In this document: piece after piece, positions 26,621 to 35,121 of the stretch | Layout: each line of letters starts with the position of its first letter | How positions within the stretch are numbered: the stretch's first letter is position 1 | Assembly (NCBI RefSeq): GCF_004331265.1 | Contig: NZ_SJOO01000004.1 | Coordinates: 310,001 to 374,000, forward strand | Source of the DNA: Enterobacter wuhouensis | GTDB lineage: Bacteria; Pseudomonadota; Gammaproteobacteria; Enterobacterales; Enterobacteriaceae | DNA: 64,000 bases | Direction of reading: 5' to 3' | Notes under the pieces: generated by a model | Told to the model about the DNA's origin: nothing | Seen by the model: the letters and a program-made list of their open reading frames with translations, nothing else | Databases searched by the model: none | Translations under genes and position numbers: made by a program

Positions 26621-28236
26621 CCCAGGTTAACGACGTTCGCGACGCACACGTCGAGACGACGCCCGCACCGACGGTTTCGCCCTGGCAGCCGCTGAGCCAG
26701 CCGGTGTTCCGCATGCTGTGGATCGCCACGGTGGTCTCTAACGTCGGCTCATGGATGAGCGACGTCGGCATCAACTGGAGCATGCTGACCCTGAGCGCCG
26801 ACCCGCTGGACATCGCGCTGGTGCAGGCGGCCAGCAGCCTGCCGATGTTCCTCTTCGCCCTGCCGTCTGGGGTGATGGCGGACATCGTCGACCGGCGTAA
26901 ATACCTGCTCTTCTCCCAGCTGTGGTTGTTCATCGCCGCCGCCGGGCTGACGGTGCTCTCCTTCACCGGACACGTCACCCCCACCGTTCTGCTGGTGGCG
27001 ACGTTTCTGCTGAGCGTGGGCGCGGCGATGAGCTCGCCGCCGTTCCAGGCCGTGGTGCCCGATCTGGTGAGCAAGCCGGAGCTGGGTGCCGCCGTGGCGC
27101 TCAACTCGCTCGGGGTAAACATCAGCCGGGCGATTGGCCCCGCGCTGGGCGGTTTTCTGCTGTCGCTCGCCGGGCCGTGGATGGTGTTTGCCCTGAACGC
27201 GCTCTCCGTGGTCGGCGTGGCGTGGGTGCTGTGGCGCTGGCGTCCGGCGCCGTCCGTGCAGCGCCTGCCGCCGGAGCACTTCTTCTCTGCGGTGCGCTCA
27301 GGCATTCGCTACGTGCACGCCGCGCCGGTGCTGCGCAACGTGCTGGTGCGCACCGTGGCCTTCTTCGTTTTCGGCAGCGCGGGCTGGGCACTTCTGCCGC
27401 TGGTGGCGCGCCGCGAGCTGGGCTTAGGCCCTGCGGGCTACGGCGTGATGCTGGCGTGCATTGGCCTGGGGGCGATTGCCGGGGCCATCCTGCTGCCGCG
27501 CCTGCGCCAGCGGCTGAACGCCGACCGCCTGATGGTGGCCGCCAGCCTGACCTTTGCCCTCACCATGCTGGCGCTGGCGTTCGTGCGCCACGTCTGGCTG
27601 CTGAATCTGTTTGAGTTCTTCACCGGCTTCGCGTGGATTGCGGTGCTTTCAACGCTGAACCTCGGCGCGCAGCGCAGCGCCGCCCGCTGGGTGAAGGCCC
27701 GCGCGCTGGCGGTCTACCTGACGGTGTTCTTCGGCTCGATGACCGCGGGCAGCGCCATCTGGGGGCAGATCGCTTCCCGCTTCGGCACCCCGACCTCGCT
27801 GGTTGTCGCCACGCTGGGCATGGTGCTGGCGAGCGCGACGGTGTTCCGCTGGAAGCTGGGGAAAGATCCGGACCTGAACCTCGACCTCAGCGGCCAGCCG
27901 CTGGACGGCGTGGAGATTGACCTGCCCAACGAGCGCGGCCCGGTGCTGGTGTCGCACGAGTACATCATCGACCCGCAGAACACGAAGGCCTTCCTGGAGG
28001 CGGTTCACGAGCTGCGCCGGGTGCGCCGCCGCGCCGGGGCGATGAGCTGGGCGGTATACGAGGATATTGAGCGTCCCGGCCTGTTTATCGAGACCTTCCT
28101 GATGGGCTCCTGGATCGAGCATCTGCGCCAGCAGGAGCGCCACACCATGAATGACCTCCTGCTGCAGAGCCGCGTTCTGGCTTTTCATCAGGGCACAACA
28201 TCACCGGCTATTCGCTACCTGGTCGCGCCGGTATAA
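26617..28236 (+). CDS. MFS transporter of the MFS_3 (EntS-like) group with a C-terminal soluble domain
   Basis: 539 residues. The first 410 form a 12-helix major-facilitator unit (FRMLWIATVVSNVGSWMSDV; DIVDRRKYLL between helices 2 and 3). The last 100 residues (VSHEYIIDPQNTKAFLEAVH to RQQERHTMNDLL) form a soluble ABM-like alpha/beta segment that is normal for MFS_3 proteins. Probably an exporter or importer of the compound handled by this operon. Confidence 0.9.
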   Translation: MTQVNDVRDAHVETTPAPTVSPWQPLSQPVFRMLWIATVVSNVGSWMSDVGINWSMLTLSADPLDIALVQAASSLPMFLFALPSGVMADIVDRRKYLLFSQLWLFIAAAGLTVLSFTGHVTPTVLLVATFLLSVGAAMSSPPFQAVVPDLVSKPELGAAVALNSLGVNISRAIGPALGGFLLSLAGPWMVFALNALSVVGVAWVLWRWRPAPSVQRLPPEHFFSAVRSGIRYVHAAPVLRNVLVRTVAFFVFGSAGWALLPLVARRELGLGPAGYGVMLACIGLGAIAGAILLPRLRQRLNADRLMVAASLTFALTMLALAFVRHVWLLNLFEFFTGFAWIAVLSTLNLGAQRSAARWVKARALAVYLTVFFGSMTAGSAIWGQIASRFGTPTSLVVATLGMVLASATVFRWKLGKDPDLNLDLSGQPLDGVEIDLPNERGPVLVSHEYIIDPQNTKAFLEAVHELRRVRRRAGAMSWAVYEDIERPGLFIETFLMGSWIEHLRQQERHTMNDLLLQSRVLAFHQGTTSPAIRYLVAPV

Positions 28237-28266
28237 CCATAACCATCACCTGCACAGGAACACACT

Positions 28267-29088
28267 ATGGCAACGTTTAAGGCAAAAGACGGCACGCAGA
28301 TTTACTACAAAGATTGCGGCGCGGGCAAACCGGTTCTCTTCAGCCACGGCTGGCCGCTGGACGGCGACATGTGGGACAGCCAGTTGAACTATCTGGCCGA
28401 GCGCGGCTTCCGCGCCATCGCCTTTGACCGTCGCGGCTTTGGCCGCTCGGATCAGCCGTGGAACGGCTACGACTACGACACCTTTGCGTCCGACATTAAC
28501 GACCTGATCGTCACCCTGGATCTGCGCGACGTGACGCTGGTGGGCTTCTCCATGGGCGGCGGCGACGTAACCCGCTACATCAACAACTACGGCAGCGCGC
28601 GCGTGGCCGGTCTGGCGCTGCTGGGCGCGGTGACGCCGATCTTCGGTAAATCCGATACCTTCCCGCAGGGCGTGGATCAGAGCGTGTTCGACGGCATTCG
28701 CGACGGGCTGCGTAAAGATCGCGCCCAGTTCATCAGCGACTTCGCGACGCCGTTCTACGGCATCAACGCCGGGCAGACCGTCTCTGCCGGTGCCCTGACC
28801 CAGACGCTGAACATCGCCCTGCTGGCGTCGCTGAAGGGCACCATCGACTGCGTGACCGCGTTCGGCGAAACCGACTTCCGCCCGGATATGGCGAAAATCG
28901 ACGTGCCGACGCTGGTGATCCACGGCAGCAACGACCAGATCGTGCCGTTTGAAACCACCGGCAAGCTGGCGGCAGAGATGATCAAAAACGCCACGCTGAA
29001 GGTGTACGACAACGCGCCGCACGGCTTCGCGCTGACCCACCAGGACCAGCTCAACGAAGATCTGCTCGCGTTTGTGAAGTCGCTGTAA
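28267..29088 (+). CDS. Alpha/beta hydrolase of the chloroperoxidase/esterase type
   Basis: 273 residues. The nucleophile elbow is GFSMGGG (Ser95), the acid is Asp223 in HGSNDQIVPF and the base is His252 in NAPHGFALTH; the oxyanion HGWP motif is at 27-30. It is close to non-haem chloroperoxidase-like arylesterases. It is the last gene of the amidohydrolase operon and is followed by a perfect hairpin. A diverged second copy of its last 66 codons lies 1.45 kb downstream (30543). Confidence 0.9.
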   Translation: MATFKAKDGTQIYYKDCGAGKPVLFSHGWPLDGDMWDSQLNYLAERGFRAIAFDRRGFGRSDQPWNGYDYDTFASDINDLIVTLDLRDVTLVGFSMGGGDVTRYINNYGSARVAGLALLGAVTPIFGKSDTFPQGVDQSVFDGIRDGLRKDRAQFISDFATPFYGINAGQTVSAGALTQTLNIALLASLKGTIDCVTAFGETDFRPDMAKIDVPTLVIHGSNDQIVPFETTGKLAAEMIKNATLKVYDNAPHGFALTHQDQLNEDLLAFVKSL

Positions 29089-29095
29089 GTTCCCG

Positions 29096-29121
29096 AGGCT
29101 GACGCCAGAAGGCGTCAGCCT
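29096..29121 (+). terminator. Perfect 11-bp hairpin after the hydrolase gene
   Basis: AGGCTGACGCC, loop AGAA, then GGCGTCAGCCT. It lies 8 bases past the stop. No T-run follows, so it may stabilise the operon mRNA or work with Rho. Confidence 0.6.
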
Positions 29122-29213
29122 GAATATGCACTTCCGGGCATACCAAATTTGAGCGTAGAACTTCCTCTCCCTTGTGACTAGTATTCCTTCATTTCAAAGG
29201 GAGACTACATAAG

Positions 29214-30455
29214 ATGAATATCCAGTTTCATAAGCGGCTAACTCGAAAGTTTATCATCGCTATTTTAACATCCTCTTCATTTGTCACAGCCTGTACATTT
29301 AGCGTTATATGGTTCTATCTTGCGAATATTGACCGGCTTGATATTTTATATGATGCATTGAGCGTGAGTAGCGCAGTAGGAATAATATTTGGGTTTACCC
29401 TTGTCTCACTACTTGGCTTCAGCCTTGTCATTTTTATCTCATCTTTCCTTGCTTACTTAATTTACACCGCACATGAGAAAGAGTTTGTTAAATACGAAGG
29501 TTTGACACATAGCTTTACCTCAGTCTGTTTTGGTAATAGCGTTGTAATGTGCGTTGTGCTTATCGGAGCGTTCTGCTTACAATTTTTTCTGCATGTAAAT
29601 GGTTTTATCGTTCTTGCCTTAGCGATAGCCATAATACTGGCCGCATCGTATGGCTTATGCTACAAGCTTATGTTCAACGTTCAGTCATATAAGGATGTTG
29701 ATGATACGCGTGATGTAAAATATTTGCAGAAAAACGCCGTCAGGAACTGGCTGCCTCTGTTATTGATTGCCCCTGCTTTTACACAAATCTTCCCACTCAT
29801 TTTTATCGCGGGTCAGCTAGATTTTAACGAAGAAAGCAATACATTCTTACAGGTTATCATTTTCCTTGCACTCTCGGTCGCGATGATTATTGTGGGTATC
29901 TTCCCAGGAATGATCCTGATAAACGAAAAGAAAAATAAAAATTTATTGCAAATAATCATTTATACACTAATCATTATTCCTGTCAGCATGCTTGTCCTGA
30001 CAATGATTTTCCGCCCCACCCCCAATATGATCATTAACATGACCATGAACCTTTCCGGCATTAGCGACTGGCGCACACATCAATATTACATAGATACTCA
30101 CACTCACCCGCCAGCGATGTTTGATGGTTTAACATGGAACACACGTTACTATAAAGATATCCCTTCGAGATTCTTTATCACCGGCGTAAACATTTTCTCG
30201 CTTGGAAACATTCAGCTTATTTGCCCTACGCAAATCAATCATGCCAGATCGCTGAGCCTGAAAACTACGCCAGACAACTTTGACGAATATGACCTTCGCA
30301 TAAAACGGTTAAAAAACACCGCTATGAAATGTATCCCGTTTAAGAAGGATGAGATACACCAATGGGATTCGCCTTTAGCTGAGCCTGTTTATTTTCAGAA
30401 AATTAAATCTACCGGTGATAGCCTCTTATTAAAGTTGCTTCATGATATTAAGTAG
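29214..30455 (+). CDS. Polytopic membrane protein of unknown family, AT-rich
   Basis: 413 residues not recognised. At least seven hydrophobic segments fill the first 290 residues (for example VGIIFGFTLVSLLGFSLVIF, FIVLALAIAIILAASYGLC, VIIFLALSVAMIIVGIFPG), followed by a hydrophilic C-terminal domain of about 120 residues with conserved-looking Cys and Trp. GGGAG stands before ATG 29214. Base composition is much richer in A and T than both neighbours, and the gene is inserted between a complete hydrolase and a copied hydrolase end, so it was acquired. Function unknown. Confidence 0.75.
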   Translation: MNIQFHKRLTRKFIIAILTSSSFVTACTFSVIWFYLANIDRLDILYDALSVSSAVGIIFGFTLVSLLGFSLVIFISSFLAYLIYTAHEKEFVKYEGLTHSFTSVCFGNSVVMCVVLIGAFCLQFFLHVNGFIVLALAIAIILAASYGLCYKLMFNVQSYKDVDDTRDVKYLQKNAVRNWLPLLLIAPAFTQIFPLIFIAGQLDFNEESNTFLQVIIFLALSVAMIIVGIFPGMILINEKKNKNLLQIIIYTLIIIPVSMLVLTMIFRPTPNMIINMTMNLSGISDWRTHQYYIDTHTHPPAMFDGLTWNTRYYKDIPSRFFITGVNIFSLGNIQLICPTQINHARSLSLKTTPDNFDEYDLRIKRLKNTAMKCIPFKKDEIHQWDSPLAEPVYFQKIKSTGDSLLLKLLHDIK

Positions 30456-30467
30456 CTTTTTAAGAAA

Positions 30468-30484
30468 CGCCCGCAACGCGGGCG
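30468..30484 (+). terminator. Hairpin after the AT-rich membrane gene
   Basis: CGCCCGC, loop AAC, GCGGGCG: a perfect 7-bp stem starting 13 bases past the stop codon, without a strong T-run. Confidence 0.6.
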
Positions 30485-30542
30485 CTACTTAATCAATTCA
30501 CCGTAAGCGGAGGCTCATGCTTCTGCCCGGGCTCACCGGATT

Positions 30543-30743
30543 ATGGCCAAAATCGACGTGCCGGCACTGGTGATCCACGGCAGCAACGACCAGATCGTAC
30601 CGTTTGAAAGCACCGGCAAGCTGGCGGCAGAGATGATCAAAAACGCCACGCTGAAGGTGTACGACAACGCGCCGCACGGCTTCGCGCTGACCCACCAGGA
30701 CCAGCTCAACGAAGATCTGCTGGCGTTTGTGAAGTCGCTGTAA
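30543..30743 (+). pseudogene. Copied 3' end of the alpha/beta hydrolase gene
   Basis: 67 codons matching the last 67 codons of the complete hydrolase gene (28888-29088), with only a handful of base changes and two or three changed residues (T to A in PALVIH, T to S in FESTG). The catalytic Asp and His are kept but the Ser elbow and N-terminal two thirds are missing, so it cannot be active. Similarity begins near 30536 and ends just after the stop. It is the scar of the event that brought in the membrane gene at 29214. Confidence 0.85.
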
Positions 30744-30759
30744 GTCTTTAAAAGCGAAG

Positions 30760-30835
30760 CCTGATGGCGCTTCGCTTATCAGGCCTACAAGGGCTGGTCC
30801 TGTAGGCCGGGTAAGGCGCAGCCGCCACCCGGCGC
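30760..30835. repeat. REP/BIME element
   Basis: Inverted REP pair with GCGCTTCGCTTATCAGGCC and GTAGGCCGGGTAAGGCGCAG cores. Part of it is translated as the C-terminus of the adjacent sugar transporter. Confidence 0.9.
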
Positions 30836-32179
30836 TTTCGCAGACGCGTTCCGCTCCGCCAGCAGCCGACAAATCTCCGCATGCTTCTCCTCGGTAAAGG
30901 TAAAGCGCGACATAAACACAATGCGGATCAGCGACCCAATCGCCGGTAACAAACAAATCCCGAAGAACAGCCCCGACAGCACGCCTTCGCTCTGGATTTG
31001 CGCCTGCGGCACGTAGCCAATCATGGTCAGGAACACGCCGATTAGCCCGCCGCCCACCGCCACCGACATTTTGCCGGTAAAGGTCTGCCCGGAGAAGGTG
31101 ATCGCCGCGCAGCGCTTGTTCGTGTGGTACTCCGCGTACTCGATGGTGTCGGCAATCATCGACGAGGTGAGGATGTTGGTCATCATCACGAACAGGGTGC
31201 TCAGGCCGAGCAGAATAAACAGCATCGTCACCTGCTGATACCCGACAAACCACATCACCACGCGCACCGCCACGTCCAGCCCGCAGAGGATCATAAACAG
31301 CTTCCGCTTCTGCATCCGCCGCGTCAGCATCGGCGCGACCAGGCACAGCACCGCCGCCACGATCCCCATCACGCCAATTGCCATCTGAAGGCTGCCGTCA
31401 CCCAGGTTGTTGATAAAGAAGTAGATATACAGCCCGCCCGCCACGTTGTGGAACACGCAGAAGAAGAACGACAGCAGGACGATAAACAGCGGCTTGTTCT
31501 GACGCAGGTTGTGGAAGGTGTCGCGGATGGTCACCTTTTCCGGGCTCGGCGGCACGCGCTCTTTGATCTGCATAAAGCCGTTGAGCATCAGCGGCAGGCC
31601 CACCAGCATCATCACCAGCGCCGCCATAAAGTAGCCTTTATCGTTGCTGTACTGGGCGAAGAACGCCGCCAGCTTCGGGAAGAAAATGTTGGCGCAGGCA
31701 ATCCCGGCGTTCACCCCGAGCATCGCCGCCGTCACCGCACGGGTGCGCTGGGCGGAGTCGTTGGTCATTACCGACGACATCGACCAGAACGGGATATCGG
31801 AGATGGCGTACAGCGTCCCCCACAGGATATACGTCACCCCGGCGTAGAGGATTTTGGTGGTCATGTCCGCTTCGATTTTATAGAACGACAGCAGCGTGAC
31901 GCCGGTGATCAGCAGCGGGGCGATCAGCAAAAAGTGGCGAAATTTGCCGAACCGGCTGTTAATGGTGTCCATAATGCTGGCAAACAGCGGATCGTGAACC
32001 GCGTCCCACGCGCGGGCAATCAGGAAGATGGTGCTCGCCGCCAGCGCCGAGATCCCCAGCACGTCGGTGTAAAAATAATTAATAAACGAACCCACTAAAC
32101 CAAAGCTAAAACACTGACCTAAACCATAGCCAAAATAAGACCACAACTCGCGAGACGGTATTTTCATTGTCGTTGCCAT
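30785..32179 (-). CDS. GPH-family sugar:cation symporter (MelB/YicJ type)
   Basis: 464 residues with 12 membrane helices. The GPH signature includes FLIARAWDAVHDPLFASIMD in helix 2 to loop 2-3 and the region DIPFWSMSS. It imports a glycoside, oligosaccharide or hexuronide with Na+ or H+. It follows the glycosidase gene in the same direction, so the pair is an uptake and hydrolysis operon. The last 15 or so residues (SAKAPGGGCALPGLQDQPL) are encoded by a REP element, so the original stop was probably lost. Confidence 0.9.
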   Translation of the reverse strand: MATTMKIPSRELWSYFGYGLGQCFSFGLVGSFINYFYTDVLGISALAASTIFLIARAWDAVHDPLFASIMDTINSRFGKFRHFLLIAPLLITGVTLLSFYKIEADMTTKILYAGVTYILWGTLYAISDIPFWSMSSVMTNDSAQRTRAVTAAMLGVNAGIACANIFFPKLAAFFAQYSNDKGYFMAALVMMLVGLPLMLNGFMQIKERVPPSPEKVTIRDTFHNLRQNKPLFIVLLSFFFCVFHNVAGGLYIYFFINNLGDGSLQMAIGVMGIVAAVLCLVAPMLTRRMQKRKLFMILCGLDVAVRVVMWFVGYQQVTMLFILLGLSTLFVMMTNILTSSMIADTIEYAEYHTNKRCAAITFSGQTFTGKMSVAVGGGLIGVFLTMIGYVPQAQIQSEGVLSGLFFGICLLPAIGSLIRIVFMSRFTFTEEKHAEICRLLAERNASAKAPGGGCALPGLQDQPL

Positions 32180-32200
32180 TGTTATATGCCTGCCTGGTTG

Positions 32201-32220
32201 CCCGGCGGTGGTCCGCCGGG
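32201..32220 (-). promoter_or_regulatory. Intercistronic hairpin between glycosidase and symporter
   Basis: CCCGGCGG, loop TGGT, CCGCCGGG: a perfect 8-bp GC stem in the 50-base gap of the operon. No T-run follows. It would set the ratio of the two messages by RNA stability. Confidence 0.55.
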
Positions 32221-32229
32221 TCGATATTA

Positions 32230-33318
32230 TTAGCCCTGAACTTTCGGGGCGATCTTGCGCAACTGCTGCATTAATGCGATTTCACGGCGCGAGAACGGAA
32301 TGCCGTTCTCCTCGAACACGTCGTGGAACCAGAGGCGGCAGTAGTCCGTGGACTCCTTCATCACCACCGGCCACGGCAGCCACGTCTGGGTTTTGCCGCG
32401 CACCAGCCCCCACTGGTACGGCGCGACCTTCGCCGCGTACATCAGCGGGAGCTGCTCTTCGATGGTGCTGCCCACGTGGCGCGCCAGCCATTCGGTGCAG
32501 AACAGCGGGCGACCGAGCTGTTGCAGCTGCTGGATAATCGCCGTCATCCGGCCGGTGTGGGTGTAGGCGTGGAAGCTCACCACGTCCGACAGTTCCAGTG
32601 CGGTCTGGTCCAGCAGGTGCTGGAAGAACGTCTCGCCCTCCTCTTCCGGCGGCAGGCGCCACGCGCAGACGGTGAGCGGCTGGGTCGGGTCTTCTTCACG
32701 CACCCACTGGAACGCGAGCTTCATCAGCGCGTGCGCGTAGGTCTCCAGCTTCGCGTCGTACTGCACCTCCTGCGTGCCGGTCGCGAAAATGCCGCGGTTG
32801 CCCGGCTCGTTATAGAGATCCCACAGCAGAACGCGCTTATCCTCGCGGAACTGGCGGACAACGTCGCGGATATAGCGCTCAATCTGCGGCCAGCAGTCGG
32901 GATCGCACACCCTGTCACGCCCCGGGCTCGCCGCCGCCTGGCTGTTGTGCTTGCCCGGCACCGGCGGCTTTTGCGGGCCGAGGTAAGGCTCGTCGCCGGA
33001 GAAGCCGCAGTCGTCCATCAGGGTCAGCATGGTGCTGAACCCGCGACCGTCGGCAATCGTCAAAAAGCGGTCGATGCGCGCCATCAGCCCGTCACGATCG
33101 TGCTCCCAGACGATAAACGGCAGGTTGATGCGCAGGGTGTTATAGCCCGCGTCCGCCGCCCAGCCCAGCTCGCGCTCGATGGTGGCGGCATCGAAGGTCT
33201 CTTCCTGCCAGATATCGGTCCAGTTCACCGCCGTCGACGGCAGATAGTTAAACCCGCACAGCCAGCCTTTTTGCTCGTACCACGCCTGTGCCTGCTCCCT
33301 GCTCCACTGCTCTTTCAT
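32230..33318 (-). CDS. GH5-like (cellulase superfamily) glycoside hydrolase
   Basis: 362 residues forming a TIM-barrel clan A glycosidase. The acid/base is Glu171 in LLWDLYNEPGN, the nucleophile Glu276 in PLFCTEWLAR, and HAYTHTG holds the conserved His/Tyr. There is no signal peptide, so it acts on an imported glycoside in the cytoplasm. It is followed by the GPH symporter. A 21-base palindrome 20 bases upstream of its start is the likely LacI operator. The exact sugar cannot be told. Confidence 0.87.
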   Translation of the reverse strand: MKEQWSREQAQAWYEQKGWLCGFNYLPSTAVNWTDIWQEETFDAATIERELGWAADAGYNTLRINLPFIVWEHDRDGLMARIDRFLTIADGRGFSTMLTLMDDCGFSGDEPYLGPQKPPVPGKHNSQAAASPGRDRVCDPDCWPQIERYIRDVVRQFREDKRVLLWDLYNEPGNRGIFATGTQEVQYDAKLETYAHALMKLAFQWVREEDPTQPLTVCAWRLPPEEEGETFFQHLLDQTALELSDVVSFHAYTHTGRMTAIIQQLQQLGRPLFCTEWLARHVGSTIEEQLPLMYAAKVAPYQWGLVRGKTQTWLPWPVVMKESTDYCRLWFHDVFEENGIPFSRREIALMQQLRKIAPKVQG

Positions 33319-33337
33319 TACGCGTCCTCTTACTGAT

Positions 33338-33358
33338 AATATTTAGCTAATAAATATT
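33338..33358. promoter_or_regulatory. Perfect palindrome, likely LacI-type operator
   Basis: AATATTTA and TAAATATT are exact inverted copies around a 5-base GCTAA centre. The site lies between the glycosidase start (33318) and the divergent LacI-type gene (33504), the expected place for the operator of both. Confidence 0.65.
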
Positions 33359-33503
33359 AGCCGCGGGATAAATGCGCAAATCACGGCGTTTAGAAAAGCG
33401 ATGCCCCTCACAAAGTTCACGCTTCGATGAATGAGAAACGTGATCGACGGCGCGTAAGCGCGCGGTTAGGGTATGATGCGAAATCGCGAAAGGGAGAGGA
33501 CGG

Positions 33504-34511
33504 ATGAAGCGAAAAACGAAAGTGACGATGAACGATATTGCGCGGGCGGCGGGCGTGTCGCAGGCGACGGTATCGCTGGTGCTTAACCAGTCCCGCAACA
33601 TCAAGCTCAGCGACGACACCCGCCAGCGGGTGATTGGCGTTGCCACCGAGCTCGGCTACGACCGCCTCCCCGCCGTCCACGCCCCGCGCAACCAGGAAGA
33701 GATCGCCCTGCTGGTCAGCTCTATGCAGAGCTTCGACCCGTTTATCGACGCCATCAGCCAGGCGCGGGAAGCGGCGTGGCGCAACGAGACCCTGCTCACC
33801 GTCTACGACTACGGCGACGACATCGAGCTGGCGCTGAACATCATCCGCCAGCCGGAGAAGCGCAACTGCATCGGGATTATTCTCGCGTCTCCGGTCACCA
33901 CGCTGGTGGATATGACGGCCTTCCAGGACTGCACCCGCATCCCGCTGGTGCTGCTCAACCAGCGCGACCCCGGCTCGCCGCTGCTGCCGTCGTTTATCCC
34001 GGACGACTACGCCAACGCCTTCCAGGTCACTAAACACCTCATCGCCTGCGGGGCCACGCGCATCGCCCACATCACCGGGGAGAGCTGGATGGAGGCCTCC
34101 CGCCAGCGTCTGGCGGGCTACCAGGCGGCATTACAGCAGGCCGGACTCGCGTGCGACGATAATCTGGTGCGCCAGACCAACTGGCAGTTCAGCGAGTCTT
34201 TTACCGCCACCACCTCCCTGCTGGAACTGGCCGCGCGCCCGGACGCCATCTTCTGCGCCAGCGACTGGCTGGCGATTGGCTGCTATCAGGCGCTGGCGGT
34301 GAACGGCGTGCGTATCCCGCAGGACATGCTGCTGGCGGGCTACGACGACCAGAAGATCTCCGAGCAGCTCACCCCGCCGCTGACCAGTATCCAACTGCCC
34401 TACAGCGAGCTGGGACGACTGGCGGTGGAGTACCTGTGCAATCAGGAAGATGCCGCCACGCACGTGACGCTGGCGGGCAGGCTGAAGGTGCGCGCCTCAA
34501 GCCTCGTCTGA
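33504..34511 (+). CDS. LacI-family transcriptional regulator
   Basis: 335 residues. The helix-turn-helix is [20 protein letters not shown], with hinge [17 protein letters not shown]; the rest is a periplasmic-binding-fold sugar sensor ([20 protein letters not shown] near the end). GGGAGAGG precedes ATG 33504. It is divergent from the glycosidase-symporter operon and likely represses it. The last 15 bases overlap the convergent fosA. Confidence 0.93.
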   Translation: MKRKTKVTMNDIARAAGVSQATVSLVLNQSRNIKLSDDTRQRVIGVATELGYDRLPAVHAPRNQEEIALLVSSMQSFDPFIDAISQAREAAWRNETLLTVYDYGDDIELALNIIRQPEKRNCIGIILASPVTTLVDMTAFQDCTRIPLVLLNQRDPGSPLLPSFIPDDYANAFQVTKHLIACGATRIAHITGESWMEASRQRLAGYQAALQQAGLACDDNLVRQTNWQFSESFTATTSLLELAARPDAIFCASDWLAIGCYQALAVNGVRIPQDMLLAGYDDQKISEQLTPPLTSIQLPYSELGRLAVEYLCNQEDAATHVTLAGRLKVRASSLV

Positions 34512-34922
34512 GGTAAACACCATGCCCGCATAGGGCTTCTCGCGACACGCCGCCAGCCGCGCGGCGAGGCTGCCCACGTGCAGCTCCAGCTTGTGCCCGT
34601 CCGGGTCGAGAAAATAGAACGACGCCCCCTCGCTTTTATTCTGCTTCCAGACGGTGACGCCCGCCTGCTCCAGCCTTTGCGAGAAGGGTTCAAAATCCGC
34701 CTCCGGCACGGTAAACGCGTAGTGGGTGTAGTCGCTCTCCTGCGGCGGCACGTTCCTGCGCGCCTCGTCGTACGACAGGCAGACCCAGAGATCGCCGCAG
34801 GTGAGATAGGCCCCGGTATTCCAGCGGGCGTGCAGCGCAAGCCCCAGCAGCTCGTGCCAGAAGGTGACGCTTTTTTGCAGGTCGCTGACCGCGAGGTTCA
34901 GATGGTTGAGAGATTGCAGCAT
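34497..34922 (-). CDS. fosA: Fosfomycin glutathione transferase FosA
   Basis: 141 residues, the length of chromosomal FosA in Enterobacter and Klebsiella. It is a VOC-fold Mn(II)- and K+-dependent glutathione transferase that opens the fosfomycin epoxide. Metal ligands are His7 (LNHLNLAV), His67 (DYTHYAF) and Glu113 (GHKLELHVG); the hallmark [20 protein letters not shown] is intact, so it should confer fosfomycin resistance. Start ATG 34922 gives the family length. It is divergent from the trpS leader, with 45 bases between the start codons, and overlaps the LacI gene end. Confidence 0.95.
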   Translation of the reverse strand: MLQSLNHLNLAVSDLQKSVTFWHELLGLALHARWNTGAYLTCGDLWVCLSYDEARRNVPPQESDYTHYAFTVPEADFEPFSQRLEQAGVTVWKQNKSEGASFYFLDPDGHKLELHVGSLAARLAACREKPYAGMVFTSDEA

Positions 34923-34967
34923 GACGTGCCCTTTTGTTTTTCGCGCCGGACGTGGTACGGTAAAAGC

Positions 34968-35021
34968 ATGAACATAAACCACGCCGTGCTCATCGTAAAC
35001 CGCTGGTGGCTGCCTTCTTAA
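34968..35021 (+). CDS. Trp-containing leader peptide of the second trpS gene
   Basis: A 17-residue peptide, [17 protein letters not shown], with two adjacent Trp codons (35004-35009) just before the first RNA stem. The layout is the same as TrpL of the trp operon. A ribosome stalled at these codons for lack of charged tRNA-Trp would change the folding of the following RNA. Its Shine-Dalgarno is weak. Confidence 0.8.
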   Translation: MNINHAVLIVNRWWLPS

Positions 35022-35080
35022 AGGCGGCACGGAGTTGTTTTCCCCATTTTCAGATAGCCGCCGAAAGGCGGCTTTCACAT
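35009..35080 (+). promoter_or_regulatory. Transcription attenuator of trpS: pause, antiterminator and terminator stems
   Basis: Stem 1:2 is GCTGCCTT (35009-35016) with AAGGCGGC (35021-35028), 8 bp including one G-U, loop CTTA; its 5' arm starts at the last base of the second Trp codon. The antiterminator would pair GGCGGC (35023-35028) with GCCGCC (35057-35062). The terminator 3:4 is AGCCGCC (35056-35062), loop GAAA, GGCGGCT (35067-35073), then TTCACATTTCT. The arms are mutually exclusive as attenuation requires. The T-run is broken by C and A. Confidence 0.8.
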
Positions 35081-35121
35081 TTCTAAGACCCCTTTCGGCA
35101 ACTGCACATTAAGGAGTCTTT

